NCBI RefSeq assembly: GCF_007954275.1
Contig: NZ_VOLT01000002.1
Coordinates: 186,001-250,000 of the forward strand
From: Colwellia demingiae
Lineage (GTDB): Bacteria > Pseudomonadota > Gammaproteobacteria > Enterobacterales > Alteromonadaceae
Direction of reading: 5' to 3'
Length of the DNA: 64,000 nucleotides
Part shown: positions 39,357 through 48,459 of the stretch, piece after piece
How positions within the stretch are numbered: position 1 is the stretch's first letter
Layout: every line of letters starts with the position of its first letter
Program-made: the position numbers and the translations under genes
Notes under the pieces: generated by a model
What the model was told of the DNA's origin: nothing
What the model saw: only the letters and a program-made list of their open reading frames with translations
Databases searched by the model: none

Positions 39357-41867
39357 TTATTCATACCTAAGTGCCTTGATTGGATTTTTTCTCGCCACTT
39401 TAGCAGCATTACCACCGACAGTGCTCCAGGCAATAATGAGTGATAACAAACCAACGCCTAAGCATATTGGCACCAGCCAAATAGCATCGATACGATAAGG
39501 GAATGATTCTAACCACGTTAACATCAAATAAGCGGCAATAGGCCAAGCAATGAGATTCGCCAACACTACTGGCTTAGAAAATTGCCAGATAAGTAAGCCA
39601 ACAATATCTTTAACACTGGCTCCCATCACTTTTCTGATACCAATTTCTTTAGTTCTTCTTTCTACCGTAAAAGCAGATAAACCATATAAACCTAAACACG
39701 CTATTACAATGGCTATTAATGAGAACACTAAGAATAACTGCGCTGTAGTAAGTTCATCATGGTATTGCGCCGCCATCATTTCACTTAAAAACTGCAAATT
39801 AATGGGCTGCATTGGTACATTATTCTGCCACACAGCTTCAATAGAACGAATCAAATTAGGTATATTGTTAGTGGTAAAAGAGATATTTGCTACGCGAAAA
39901 CGTTCTGGATTAAGCGTATATACAGAAGCTCTGACACCAAATTTTATTGAACGAAAATAAACATCAGGGATGACACCAATAATGGTTAAATGCTGCTTAC
40001 CACGGATGTTACTTTCCAATGTTTTACCAATAGCCTCTTGCGCACTACTAAAACCAAACTTTTTCAAGGCTGAGCTGTTAAGTACAACACTCGAGTTACC
40101 CACGGAATCTTCCGCCACCTCTTTAATGGTATCGGAACCAAAATTTTCATCAAACAAACGACCCGCCAGCGGCTTTACTTCATAGGCTTCAAAAAAACCA
40201 TAACCCATATTATGATAATTCATCAGTTCCGCTTCATTAGCGCCCCCATTAGCGTGTGGTTCTAGTAATTTGAAATTATTATTGTTCTCATTATCTTGCG
40301 ATGGCGCTTCAGAAGAAAAAGTGACACTCGTTACCTCAGATAAATTTAATAACTCTTGCGTTAAGCTCGGCAAGTTATCTTTCGCCATTCTAATATTAAG
40401 TACTAACTTGTTATCACTTTCATAACCCACTGCCATGTTATTAGAAAATAGGGTTTGTCCATAAACAACCAGTGTTGATATAACTAAAACAATAGATGTC
40501 GCAAATTGAAAGACCACCAGTACGTTTCTAAATTTTGCAGAGCTTTTCGATTCAACACTTTTACTCGACTTTAGAATTTGTCCCGGTAAAAAGCGTGATA
40601 AATACAATGCAGGGTAAATGCCAGCACCAATTCCCACACAAATGGCAAGCCCAACTAAGGTGAATAATAAACTTGGATCATCAAATAAATGTAAGGCTAA
40701 CTCTTTACCTAAGACTTCATTATATAGTGGTAACACCAACTCAACAGCGACTAAAGCAAACAATAAAGACAGTAAAACTAAGGCGATGGCTTCACCTAAA
40801 AACTGAATAGCCACTTGAGTTCTACTCGCACCTAATACTTTTCGCATTGCGACTTCACGCGCTCTTTTACTGGCTTTTGCGGTAGAAAGGTTCATGAAGT
40901 TAATACACGCAATAAGTAACACTAAACTCGCGACAACAATAAAAGTAGTGATCATTTTACTATCGCCCATAGGCGTTAAATCACCACCATTTCCCGCCTG
41001 GCTTTTCGCATGTAAATGTAAATCAGCTACTGGCATTACGCGTTGTTTAACAAAGTCAGTAACCTGCTTACCTGAAGTTTTTTCACCTAAAATATTAACG
41101 AGCATCTCAACCAGTGGACTTTCTTTATTCATCCAAAAAGTAATGCGTTCTTGCAATTGCTCAGGAACAATACCTGGATTCAATTTAAAATAAGTATAAA
41201 CATTTAAGCTAGTCCAAGTATTCAACATGCCATCATTATCGTTAAACAAGGCCGGCTGTAAGTAAATCACCATATCGGTATTTAAATGCGTGGCATCGGG
41301 TAAATCTTCCATCACCCCAGTGATAGTTAAGGTGGTTGTATTTCCCGCTACACAACACACAGTAAGCGTTTCACCAACCACATCACTTTTGCCAAAATAT
41401 TTATAAGCGAGTTCTTCCGTGATAACCAAATCCATTGGTTTGTTAAATGAAGACTCTTTAGAACCATGAATAAAAGGCAAATCAAAGACATTAAAAAAAC
41501 TGCCATCAACCATAGTAAATTGCTCTGAAAAAGCATCTTCATTTTGTCTTACTGTCATATCAAACTGAATAAAGCGTACGCCCGTTTCAATTTCATTTTT
41601 AGCATAATCACGAATTGCTTCCATCATGCTACCCGCCGATCGTACTGAATCAAACGGTTCTTGATTAGGGATAGAATAAGCGGTGTGCATGCGTACTAGT
41701 TGACCATGATCTTTAATCCAGGTATCAAAACCTGACTCTTGGCGAACAAATAACATGATTAAAATACAGCTCATCAAACCAATGGCTAAACCAAAGATGT
41801 TAATAACCGAAAAAATACCGTTTTTTATGATATTGCGCCACGCGGTAACAAGGTAATTGTGAAACAT
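39357..41867 (-). CDS. FtsX/MacB-type ABC transporter permease
   Basis: An 836-residue inner-membrane protein. N-terminal helix (about 20-42), a periplasmic MacB-PCD-like domain, then FtsX four-helix modules duplicated: near residues 310-440 (KRAREVAMRKVLGASRTQVA) and 700-830 (RRTKEIGIRKVMGASVKDIV). These long permeases work with a separate ATPase in MacB-like mechanotransmission rather than classic transport, handling peptides, lipids or drugs. It lies 20 bases after the ATPase gene and after a HlyD-type adaptor, so the three form one efflux operon. Substrate unknown. Confidence 0.88.
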   Translation of the reverse strand: MFHNYLVTAWRNIIKNGIFSVINIFGLAIGLMSCILIMLFVRQESGFDTWIKDHGQLVRMHTAYSIPNQEPFDSVRSAGSMMEAIRDYAKNEIETGVRFIQFDMTVRQNEDAFSEQFTMVDGSFFNVFDLPFIHGSKESSFNKPMDLVITEELAYKYFGKSDVVGETLTVCCVAGNTTTLTITGVMEDLPDATHLNTDMVIYLQPALFNDNDGMLNTWTSLNVYTYFKLNPGIVPEQLQERITFWMNKESPLVEMLVNILGEKTSGKQVTDFVKQRVMPVADLHLHAKSQAGNGGDLTPMGDSKMITTFIVVASLVLLIACINFMNLSTAKASKRAREVAMRKVLGASRTQVAIQFLGEAIALVLLSLLFALVAVELVLPLYNEVLGKELALHLFDDPSLLFTLVGLAICVGIGAGIYPALYLSRFLPGQILKSSKSVESKSSAKFRNVLVVFQFATSIVLVISTLVVYGQTLFSNNMAVGYESDNKLVLNIRMAKDNLPSLTQELLNLSEVTSVTFSSEAPSQDNENNNNFKLLEPHANGGANEAELMNYHNMGYGFFEAYEVKPLAGRLFDENFGSDTIKEVAEDSVGNSSVVLNSSALKKFGFSSAQEAIGKTLESNIRGKQHLTIIGVIPDVYFRSIKFGVRASVYTLNPERFRVANISFTTNNIPNLIRSIEAVWQNNVPMQPINLQFLSEMMAAQYHDELTTAQLFLVFSLIAIVIACLGLYGLSAFTVERRTKEIGIRKVMGASVKDIVGLLIWQFSKPVVLANLIAWPIAAYLMLTWLESFPYRIDAIWLVPICLGVGLLSLIIAWSTVGGNAAKVARKNPIKALRYE

Positions 41868-41886
41868 AAACTTCTCCTAATGCCTA

Positions 41887-42579
41887 TTAAGCCGTTTGCT
41901 CAGCAGCACGAACACTTTGTGCAACCACATGACCATCAAATAAATTGATAGTACGTCTAGCGTAATCAGCATGTGCTGGGCTATGTGTCACCATCACTAT
42001 AGTGGTGCCTTCATCGTTTAGTGCTTGTAGCATTTCCATTACTTCTTGACCGTGCGCACTGTCTAAATTACCCGTTGGTTCATCGGCCAAAATCATTTTT
42101 TGATCACCCACAACCGCTCTAGCGACTGCAACACGTTGTTGTTGCCCACCAGATAACTGACTCGGTAAATGCTTAGCACGATGAGCAATACCCACTTTAT
42201 CCATGACCTTTTCGACTTTAGTTTTGCGCTCTGCTGCTGGTATGTTGTGATAAATCAAGGCTAATTCAATATTTTCAGCAACGGTTAATTCGTCAATCAA
42301 ATTAAAGTTTTGAAAGATAAAACCAATGCTTTTTTTACGAATAACGGAAAGCTGCTTTTCTGAATAACCAGCAACATTTTCTCCGTAAAAAATATAGTCA
42401 CCGCTACTGGGTGAGTCCAACATACCAATGGTATTAAGCAAGGTTGATTTACCACAACCTGATGGCCCCATAATGGCAACAAACTCGCCTTGGGCAATTT
42501 CAATATTTACATTGTTCAAGGCTGATGTTTCTACGTCTTCTGTTTGATATACGCGTGTTAAATTATGTAGTTTTAGCAT
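41887..42579 (-). CDS. ABC transporter ATP-binding protein, LolD/MacB class
   Basis: A 230-residue ATPase with Walker A GPSGCGKST, signature LSGGQQQRVAVARA and Walker B MILADEPTGNLD, the form typical of MacB/LolD-class ATPases. It drives the neighbouring FtsX-type permease. Second gene of the operon after the adaptor. Confidence 0.92.
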   Translation of the reverse strand: MLKLHNLTRVYQTEDVETSALNNVNIEIAQGEFVAIMGPSGCGKSTLLNTIGMLDSPSSGDYIFYGENVAGYSEKQLSVIRKKSIGFIFQNFNLIDELTVAENIELALIYHNIPAAERKTKVEKVMDKVGIAHRAKHLPSQLSGGQQQRVAVARAVVGDQKMILADEPTGNLDSAHGQEVMEMLQALNDEGTTIVMVTHSPAHADYARRTINLFDGHVVAQSVRAAEQTA

Positions 42580-42700
42580 GGTAAATTCCTTTACTCTTCA
42601 TGAGTCTTTTAATGTTCTGTTCAGTTATGAATTATATTTATTACTTGTTATGTAAGGCGGTTTATTGCGGCCAGATAATCAGTCGCTAAAATGTTATTCA

Positions 42701-44026
42701 CTAATTAAAGTTAAGACGCTGCATATCTTGGTAACTGCTATAAGGGCTAGTGACAACTTGTTCACCAAGTTCAAGTCCTTCAATAACTTCTATAAATTGG
42801 TTATTCCGTCGTCCTAGGCGCACATTACGCTTCACCGCTTCGCTACCATTAGGGCTAACAACAAACATCCACTTGCCACCAGTATCTTGAAAAAATGCGC
42901 CATTGGGGATCAACAGTGCTTCACTGGCATCGCCAAGTGTCAGTTTTATTTGAATGGTTTGTCCGCGGCGGATACCTTTAGGTTGCTCAGCAATGAATTT
43001 AAAATCTACTTCAAATTGACCGTTTTGTACTTGCGGATAGACTTTGGCGATAACCAATGAATAATCTTGATAACTCGCCGTTTGGCCGATATCAACACGA
43101 CCTAGATAAAATTCATCAATAAAGGCAGTTAGCTTATAATCGTTAGGCGTATCTATTTGACCAAGACGTTCACCACGGGCAATGCTTTGACCTACTTCAA
43201 CATTAAAGCCAGATAACTTACCTGCTACGGGCGCTTTAACATTCATGTTGTCTAAGTTTTGACGTGAAATAGCCAAGTTACTTTCTAAACGACGACTAGT
43301 GTCTCTTAAAAATGTGAGTTGCTCACCTTGCATACGAGCATCTGATTGCTGACTTTCAATGGTTAACGCCAAGCGGTCTTGATACCAAATTAAGGTATCT
43401 TCAGTATCTTCCATTTTAGATTTGGTAATAGCGCCAGTTGCGATAAGCGATTGTGAGCGATCAACTTGGCGAGTTAACAATTTAATTTGGTGCTTAATAT
43501 CAACGATATTACGTTTATGCTGTAGACGATTTTGCTCTAAATTTAACTCAATGGATCGCATATTATTTAGTTGCTCTGCTACGCGTGTTTCATTACCTAA
43601 CACACTGAGTTGCAGTGAAGCATTTGACAGCTCTACAATAAGATTACCCGCCGTTAAACTCGCGCCATCTTCCACTAGAATCTTTTCTACACGTCCACCT
43701 TCAATGGCATCCAAATAAACTGTTTTTGCTGGAGTAACTCGACCACGGATAGGGATGAAATCCTCAAAAACCCCCGATGTCACTTTTGAAATAACTACGC
43801 GGCTATTATCTACTGATAATACTTTCCCCGTACTTTTACTAGCGATCATATAACCCGTAAAAACAACGATTAGAATGATCAACACTACACTTAGCCATTT
43901 TTTCATTGGACTAGTATTAGTGGTGACTTTACGATCCATTCCTGCCCCCGAAACGGCATTAGTTACAGAAGTGAGTGGTGTGGTATTTTTGGTTGAATCT
44001 GTTTTTGTCTTGTTTACTTGGGTCAT
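42701..44026 (-). CDS. HlyD/RND-type periplasmic adaptor protein
   Basis: A 441-residue membrane-fusion protein. One membrane helix (about residues 44-62), a biotinyl-lipoyl-like segment (AIEGGRVEKILVEDGASLTAG), a long helical hairpin (about 145-270), then beta-barrel and membrane-proximal domains with KAPVAGKLSGFNVEVGQSIA. It links the inner-membrane pump to an outer-membrane channel, which is not encoded here. It is the first gene of the operon, preceded by a sigma-54-like promoter and tandem activator sites. Confidence 0.88.
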   Translation of the reverse strand: MTQVNKTKTDSTKNTTPLTSVTNAVSGAGMDRKVTTNTSPMKKWLSVVLIILIVVFTGYMIASKSTGKVLSVDNSRVVISKVTSGVFEDFIPIRGRVTPAKTVYLDAIEGGRVEKILVEDGASLTAGNLIVELSNASLQLSVLGNETRVAEQLNNMRSIELNLEQNRLQHKRNIVDIKHQIKLLTRQVDRSQSLIATGAITKSKMEDTEDTLIWYQDRLALTIESQQSDARMQGEQLTFLRDTSRRLESNLAISRQNLDNMNVKAPVAGKLSGFNVEVGQSIARGERLGQIDTPNDYKLTAFIDEFYLGRVDIGQTASYQDYSLVIAKVYPQVQNGQFEVDFKFIAEQPKGIRRGQTIQIKLTLGDASEALLIPNGAFFQDTGGKWMFVVSPNGSEAVKRNVRLGRRNNQFIEVIEGLELGEQVVTSPYSSYQDMQRLNFN

Positions 44027-44085
44027 ATTAACCTGTCATTAAGAAGTATTAGCGTAAGCCAATAGATAAACTTAACCTTTAACAA

Positions 44086-44102
44086 TCCAATAATCGTTCC
44101 AA
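44086..44102 (-). promoter_or_regulatory. candidate sigma-54 (-24/-12) promoter of the efflux operon
   Basis: On the minus strand TTGGAACGATTATTGGA matches the consensus YTGGCACGRNNNTTGCW except for A in place of the C after GG, and G in place of C in TTGC. Spacing is exact. It lies 60 bases before the adaptor ATG and 63 bases below the tandem sites, as expected for a promoter fired by an NtrC-type activator. Confidence 0.55.
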
Positions 44103-44164
44103 CTTGTAATCAACTGTTTTTATTGTAGTTTAAAATAAAAAGATAAAATAAGTTCAACTTGAAC

Positions 44165-44201
44165 TGTACGTTTATGAACAGTAGGTGTACGTTAATGAAC
44201 A
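44165..44201. promoter_or_regulatory. tandem 16-bp activator sites for the NtrC-type regulator
   Basis: TGTACGTTTATGAACA (44165-44180) and TGTACGTTAATGAACA (44186-44201) differ at one base and start 21 bp apart, two helical turns. Each is a partial palindrome (TGTwC...GwACA). They lie between the efflux operon and the divergent regulator gene, a standard place for enhancer sites of a sigma-54 activator. Confidence 0.65.
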
Positions 44202-44253
44202 CTTTGCGTTGTAACGTTCGCTAAACGCAAGCATATAAAGAGGAAATTTAAGC

Positions 44254-45705
44254 GTGAAAAAAGAAGGCAAGATTCTTATTGTTGATGACGATGAAGATAT
44301 TTTAACGGCAGGCAAGCTATTACTAAAACGCCACTTTTCACAGGTAAGTACCTGCAATGTACCTGAACACATTCCTCGCTTTATTAACGATCAGCATTTT
44401 GATGCCATTATTTTGGATATGAATTTTGGTCCGGGTGAAAGTTCTGGTGCCCAGGGGTTTTATTGGCTGCAAAAAATATTAGAAATTAAGCCAGAAAGCG
44501 TCATTATCATGATCACCGCTCATGGTGGCGTTAATCTTGCGGTTGAAGCAATGAAGCTAGGCGCAACAGACTATATTGCCAAGCCTTGGCAAAATGAAAA
44601 AGTTATTGCGACAGTATCAACAGCAGTGTTGCTAGGCAGAAGCCGTAGTGAAATGCAAAAATTACGCGAAACCAATAAAGTATTAGTACAAGCGAGTAAC
44701 CCGGCAAGTCAGCAAAATATGCTCGGCCAATCTCAAGCGATGCAGCAAATACAATCGTTAATCGCTCGCTCCGCGCCAACCGAAGCTAATGTGATGATAT
44801 TGGGTGAAAACGGCACTGGTAAAGAGTTGGTTGCCAGAGAGATACATCAACAAAGCACTCGTGCTCAACAAGTATTTATGTCTGTTGATTTAGGCGCGAT
44901 TAGCGAAACTTTATTTGAAAGTGAGTTATTTGGTCATAAAAAGGGATCTTTTACAGGTGCACAGCACGATAGAATCGGCCGGTTACAAGCAGCAGATGCC
45001 GGTACTTTATTTTTAGATGAGCTAGGGAACTTACCGCTGCATTTACAAGCAAAATTACTTACCGTGTTAGAGCAACGAAAAGTCACTCCCCTTGGTGCAA
45101 ATAAAGCTATAGCGTTTAATGTTAGGGTAGTATCAGCTACCAACTTGTCTAAAGAAACCCTAAAAGATGAACAGCATTTTCGTCAAGATTTATTATTTAG
45201 ACTCAATACCGTTGAAATTAATTTACCGCCTTTACGCGAACGTAGCAGCGACATAGCCTTACTTGCCAGTCATTATGTCGACTTTTACGCGAAAAAATAT
45301 CAGCAACAGGGTAAAGCCGTTAAACAGCTGAGTGTTGATGCATTAGCGGCAATCTCCTCTTATTCTTGGCCAGGTAACATACGAGAACTTCGCCACGCCA
45401 TTGAACGTGCGATGATATTAAGCCAATCTGAAGTGCTTACTTCGGGTGACTTTCAGCTTGATGTCCCTAGTCATGTAAAACCAAGAAAGTCGACGTCAAC
45501 AAAAGAACACAGGGTAAAAGCAGAGCAGGTAGGAACAACCAGCACTGAGATAACCCTGCCAGAGGATCTGAATTTAGAGCAGATAGAGAAAAATGCTATC
45601 GCCTTAGCCCTTAAAAAGCATCGATTTAATATAAGCCATACAGCAAAAGAACTTGGCTTAACACGTGCTGCACTCTACCGCCGGATGGAAAAACATGGAC
45701 TTTAA
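44254..45705 (+). CDS. NtrC-family sigma-54-dependent response regulator
   Basis: A 483-residue activator. Receiver (about 1-125) with acidic pocket DDDED and phospho-acceptor D55; AAA+ domain (about 155-390) with Walker A GENGTGKE (184-191), loop GSFTGA (231-236, a Ser variant of GAFTGA that contacts sigma-54), Walker B LFLDELG; and a C-terminal Fis-type helix-turn-helix (HRFNISHTAKELGLTRAALY). It should activate the divergent efflux operon from the tandem sites. Its 3' end overlaps the kinase gene. Confidence 0.92.
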   Translation: MKKEGKILIVDDDEDILTAGKLLLKRHFSQVSTCNVPEHIPRFINDQHFDAIILDMNFGPGESSGAQGFYWLQKILEIKPESVIIMITAHGGVNLAVEAMKLGATDYIAKPWQNEKVIATVSTAVLLGRSRSEMQKLRETNKVLVQASNPASQQNMLGQSQAMQQIQSLIARSAPTEANVMILGENGTGKELVAREIHQQSTRAQQVFMSVDLGAISETLFESELFGHKKGSFTGAQHDRIGRLQAADAGTLFLDELGNLPLHLQAKLLTVLEQRKVTPLGANKAIAFNVRVVSATNLSKETLKDEQHFRQDLLFRLNTVEINLPPLRERSSDIALLASHYVDFYAKKYQQQGKAVKQLSVDALAAISSYSWPGNIRELRHAIERAMILSQSEVLTSGDFQLDVPSHVKPRKSTSTKEHRVKAEQVGTTSTEITLPEDLNLEQIEKNAIALALKKHRFNISHTAKELGLTRAALYRRMEKHGL

Positions 45706-47083
45706 ACGGTTTTCACTCTTAATAGCCACGCGTACTATTTTAGCCATGCTAACGTTGATTTTTCTTACGCAAGCAATTATGAACGATGGTTATCACGCAA
45801 CAGTACTGCTGTTATCAGCAGTACTACTCATACAATTTTATGAAATAATACGTTTTATTTCTAAAACCAATGCTGAACTAGTACGCTTTTTTGATGCCGT
45901 TCGCCATGCCGACTTTTCACAACGATTTGAACTAAAAGCCGTTGGTGCTGGTTTTGACGAATTGGGTTCCACCTTTACTGATATTTTAAAACGCATTCAG
46001 AGTGTTCGTTCAAATCAGGAAGCTGAACTACGCCATATTAAAGCCATTATTGAGCATGTACCGGTACCGCTATTAAGTATTGATCATAATGGTAAAATCA
46101 CTTTATGGAACAATAGCGTCAGGCGCTTATTTGGTAGTAATGCTGTCACCCATATAGATGATATGGCACAGTTTAATGAAGATTTCCCAAAAAAATTGCA
46201 AAGTATTTTAGCTGGTGAGCGTACATTGGTTCATATCACCATTGATGACATGGAACATAAGCTCATAATCTCAGCGACTGAGATAACAACAGCAACACAG
46301 CAAGAAACGTTACTCAGTATGCAAGATATTCAAAGTGAACTAGCCCTCGCTCAACTGCAAGCATGGCAAGACTTAGTTAGTGTCTTAACGCACGAAATAA
46401 TGAACAGTATAACTCCGGTCGCATCACTGGCCAAAACAGCAGTTGATCTAGTGCAAGATGTACAAGAAAAAACACAGACCTTGCCCGCTATTACCGACGA
46501 AATAATCGAAGAGTTAGACGATGTATTAGGTGCAGTAAAAACGGTCGCTAGACGAAGTGATGGCTTAATGCAATTTGTCACCAGCTACCGCCGTTTAACA
46601 CGCCTGCCCCCACCCAGTAAAAAAACAATCTCTGTGGAAACCATATTCGAGCATGTAACCTTACTAGCAAAACAAAATTGGCAAAAAAGTGACATTGAAT
46701 TAACCGCTAATATCGCTCCTCAAGCCCTAGATATTTATGTTGATTCAGATATGGTCGAACAAATATTACTTAACTTACTGTTAAATGCTGAACACGCGTT
46801 AATAGCCGCAGGAGCAGCAATAGGCAAGCAAATCAGTACGCCAAAAATAGCACTGAAAGCATTTTTAAATGTTCGTGGTCATGTCGTCATTGAAGTTGCT
46901 GATAATGGTGAAGGTATTGAGAATGAAAATATGACACAAATTTTTGTGCCCTTTTTCACCACCAAAAAAGAGGGTTCTGGTGTCGGCTTAGCTTTAACAA
47001 GGCAAGTGATGTTAGCTCATAATGGTAAGGTTGCTGTGCGCAACAATAGCGAAGGCGGCGCAACCTTTAGTTTAACGTTTTAG
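45695..47083 (+). CDS. membrane sensor histidine kinase
   Basis: About 462 residues from the ATG at 45695, which overlaps the end of the regulator gene by 11 bases and has GGATGG ahead; a GTG at 45665 is a poorer alternative. Two membrane helices (about 9-29 and 34-54) with almost no periplasmic loop, a PAS-like domain (about 110-215), HisKA with H233 in LTHEIMNS, and an ATPase domain with NLLLNAEHAL, VADNGEGIE and GSGVGLALTR. The near-absence of an external domain suggests sensing in or at the membrane, as in NtrY/CpxA-like envelope stress kinases. It is the partner of the upstream regulator. Confidence 0.9.
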   Translation: MDFKRFSLLIATRTILAMLTLIFLTQAIMNDGYHATVLLLSAVLLIQFYEIIRFISKTNAELVRFFDAVRHADFSQRFELKAVGAGFDELGSTFTDILKRIQSVRSNQEAELRHIKAIIEHVPVPLLSIDHNGKITLWNNSVRRLFGSNAVTHIDDMAQFNEDFPKKLQSILAGERTLVHITIDDMEHKLIISATEITTATQQETLLSMQDIQSELALAQLQAWQDLVSVLTHEIMNSITPVASLAKTAVDLVQDVQEKTQTLPAITDEIIEELDDVLGAVKTVARRSDGLMQFVTSYRRLTRLPPPSKKTISVETIFEHVTLLAKQNWQKSDIELTANIAPQALDIYVDSDMVEQILLNLLLNAEHALIAAGAAIGKQISTPKIALKAFLNVRGHVVIEVADNGEGIENENMTQIFVPFFTTKKEGSGVGLALTRQVMLAHNGKVAVRNNSEGGATFSLTF

Positions 47084-47310
47084 CGATAACAGATATTTTA
47101 ATAGGGATTTTTTAGCTAATAAGAAAGGCTCAATAAAGAATAAGAGAGAGATAACGACCCTACGAATAAGTATTATCATAAGCTAAGTCGGCTAAAAAAA
47201 TTAATAGTATTCAATCCCCTGATAAAGTACTTGGGAACAAGAACATATATAGCTATAGTTAGCTTTCAATAAAGCATTTAATTTAGTATTCGGTCACATA
47301 GGAAGTCACC

Positions 47311-47823
47311 ATGGACAGCATTAACACTTCAGTTTTAACAACACAATTCTCTGGCGCAGACACTTCACGTTCAGCACAGACAGCAGCGGTACCAGTCACT
47401 AGTACACCCATTGTTAATACCACCCAACAAGTCGACGTGACTATTCCAGACAAAAGCAAACAATTACAACCAGATAAACTGGCGTTATCTGAAGAAGCTA
47501 AAGCCAAGTCGGCTGAAGCTGAGGCAGGCACGAAAGAAAAAAGTGAAGATAATAAAAGCATAGATGCCAGTAGCTTAAATGGTGCTATGTCGCCAGAAGA
47601 ATCCGCCGCCGCAGAGAAAGCTAAAGAAAGTGATCTAGATACACAAATTCGAGAATTATCAATGGAGATCCTCGAGTTAAGTGTCAAAGTTCAAATGCTA
47701 CAAGACAAAGAAGATAAAGCGTCAGTAAAAGAACTCCAATCACTTGAAGTAGACTTGGCGATGAAAAAAGGTAAACTTGAAGCTTTGTTAGAGCAAAAGT
47801 TACAGCAGGCTAGTGCTGGCTAA
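47311..47823 (+). CDS. hypothetical acidic coiled-coil protein
   Basis: A 170-residue protein without a signal peptide or membrane helix. A Ser/Thr-rich, disordered-looking first 60 residues lead into a Glu/Lys/Ala-rich helical part, with a likely coiled coil at about 108-165 (heptad pattern in ELSMEILELSVKVQMLQDKE). I do not recognise a family. AGGAAG precedes the ATG at good spacing, supporting the start. It follows the kinase by 228 bases but may be independent. Confidence 0.75.
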   Translation: MDSINTSVLTTQFSGADTSRSAQTAAVPVTSTPIVNTTQQVDVTIPDKSKQLQPDKLALSEEAKAKSAEAEAGTKEKSEDNKSIDASSLNGAMSPEESAAAEKAKESDLDTQIRELSMEILELSVKVQMLQDKEDKASVKELQSLEVDLAMKKGKLEALLEQKLQQASAG

Positions 47824-47863
47824 TAGTTCCTTATAAAATAGTGTAAATTGAGTGGCTACCGTT

Positions 47864-47880
47864 TAGCAATATCATTGCTA
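47864..47880 (+). terminator. hairpin after the coiled-coil gene
   Basis: TAGCAAT and ATTGCTA pair perfectly around ATC, 41 bases after the stop codon. The following bases are only mildly T-rich, so termination strength is uncertain. Confidence 0.35.
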
Positions 47881-47962
47881 TCAACATTTTAGTCCGCCTT
47901 TATTGAGTACATTAATGTGGAATTAGCTGAATGTGGCCCTTAACTTCAGTAATTTAAAATCT

Positions 47963-48376
47963 ATGCGTATACTATTTTACCTACTTTTTTCATTAGTTTC
48001 TGTCTCTGTAAATGCAGAGACAATTGCCCCCTTCACTACTGACGGATGCAGCGTTTTTCCTGATGGAACATTTGAGCAGAAAGAATTATGGCTATCTTGT
48101 TGTACCGCTCATGATTATGCTTATTGGCAAGGCGGTACCTATCAAGGTAGGTTAATCGCTGATGAACAACTTCAGCAATGTGTTGCTAAAGTGGGTGAAC
48201 CACAAATAGCGAAGCTCATGTTAATGGGTGTTCGTGCAGGGGGAAGTCCATATTTCCCTACGTCGTTTCGATGGGGGTATGGTTGGTCATACCCTCGATT
48301 TTATAAACCGTTAACGACAGAAGAAAAAAGACAAATAATATTTCTAGAAACTAACACATCTGAAATCAGTCATTAG
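47963..48376 (+). CDS. secreted phospholipase A2-like protein
   Basis: A 137-residue protein from the ATG at 47963; the longer frame from a GTG at 47933 would spoil the signal peptide. Signal peptide to about A18, then TDGCSVFPDGT and WLSCCTAHDYAYWQGG. The CCxxHDxxY pattern with H50 and D51 is the catalytic His-Asp core of phospholipase A2. At about 120 mature residues it is in the PLA2 size range, though with fewer cysteines than animal enzymes. It may cleave phospholipids in the periplasm or outside the cell. It stands alone. Confidence 0.72.
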   Translation: MRILFYLLFSLVSVSVNAETIAPFTTDGCSVFPDGTFEQKELWLSCCTAHDYAYWQGGTYQGRLIADEQLQQCVAKVGEPQIAKLMLMGVRAGGSPYFPTSFRWGYGWSYPRFYKPLTTEEKRQIIFLETNTSEISH

Positions 48377-48459
48377 GATAATAAAAATTTGTCAATAACC
48401 TGCAACTAAGTTGATGATGGAACGACTACCCCTGATTTATCAAGGTGATATTTTTAAGA

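Noticed and set aside
45665-45694. Longer start (GTG) for the sensor kinase
   Set aside because: It lies inside the DNA-binding domain codons of the regulator; the ATG at 45695 has a better ribosome site and gives a natural membrane N-terminus.
47283-47687. Open frame opposite the coiled-coil gene
   Set aside because: The plus-strand gene has a ribosome site and coiled-coil pattern; the antisense frame is explained by the Ala/Glu/Lys-rich codons.
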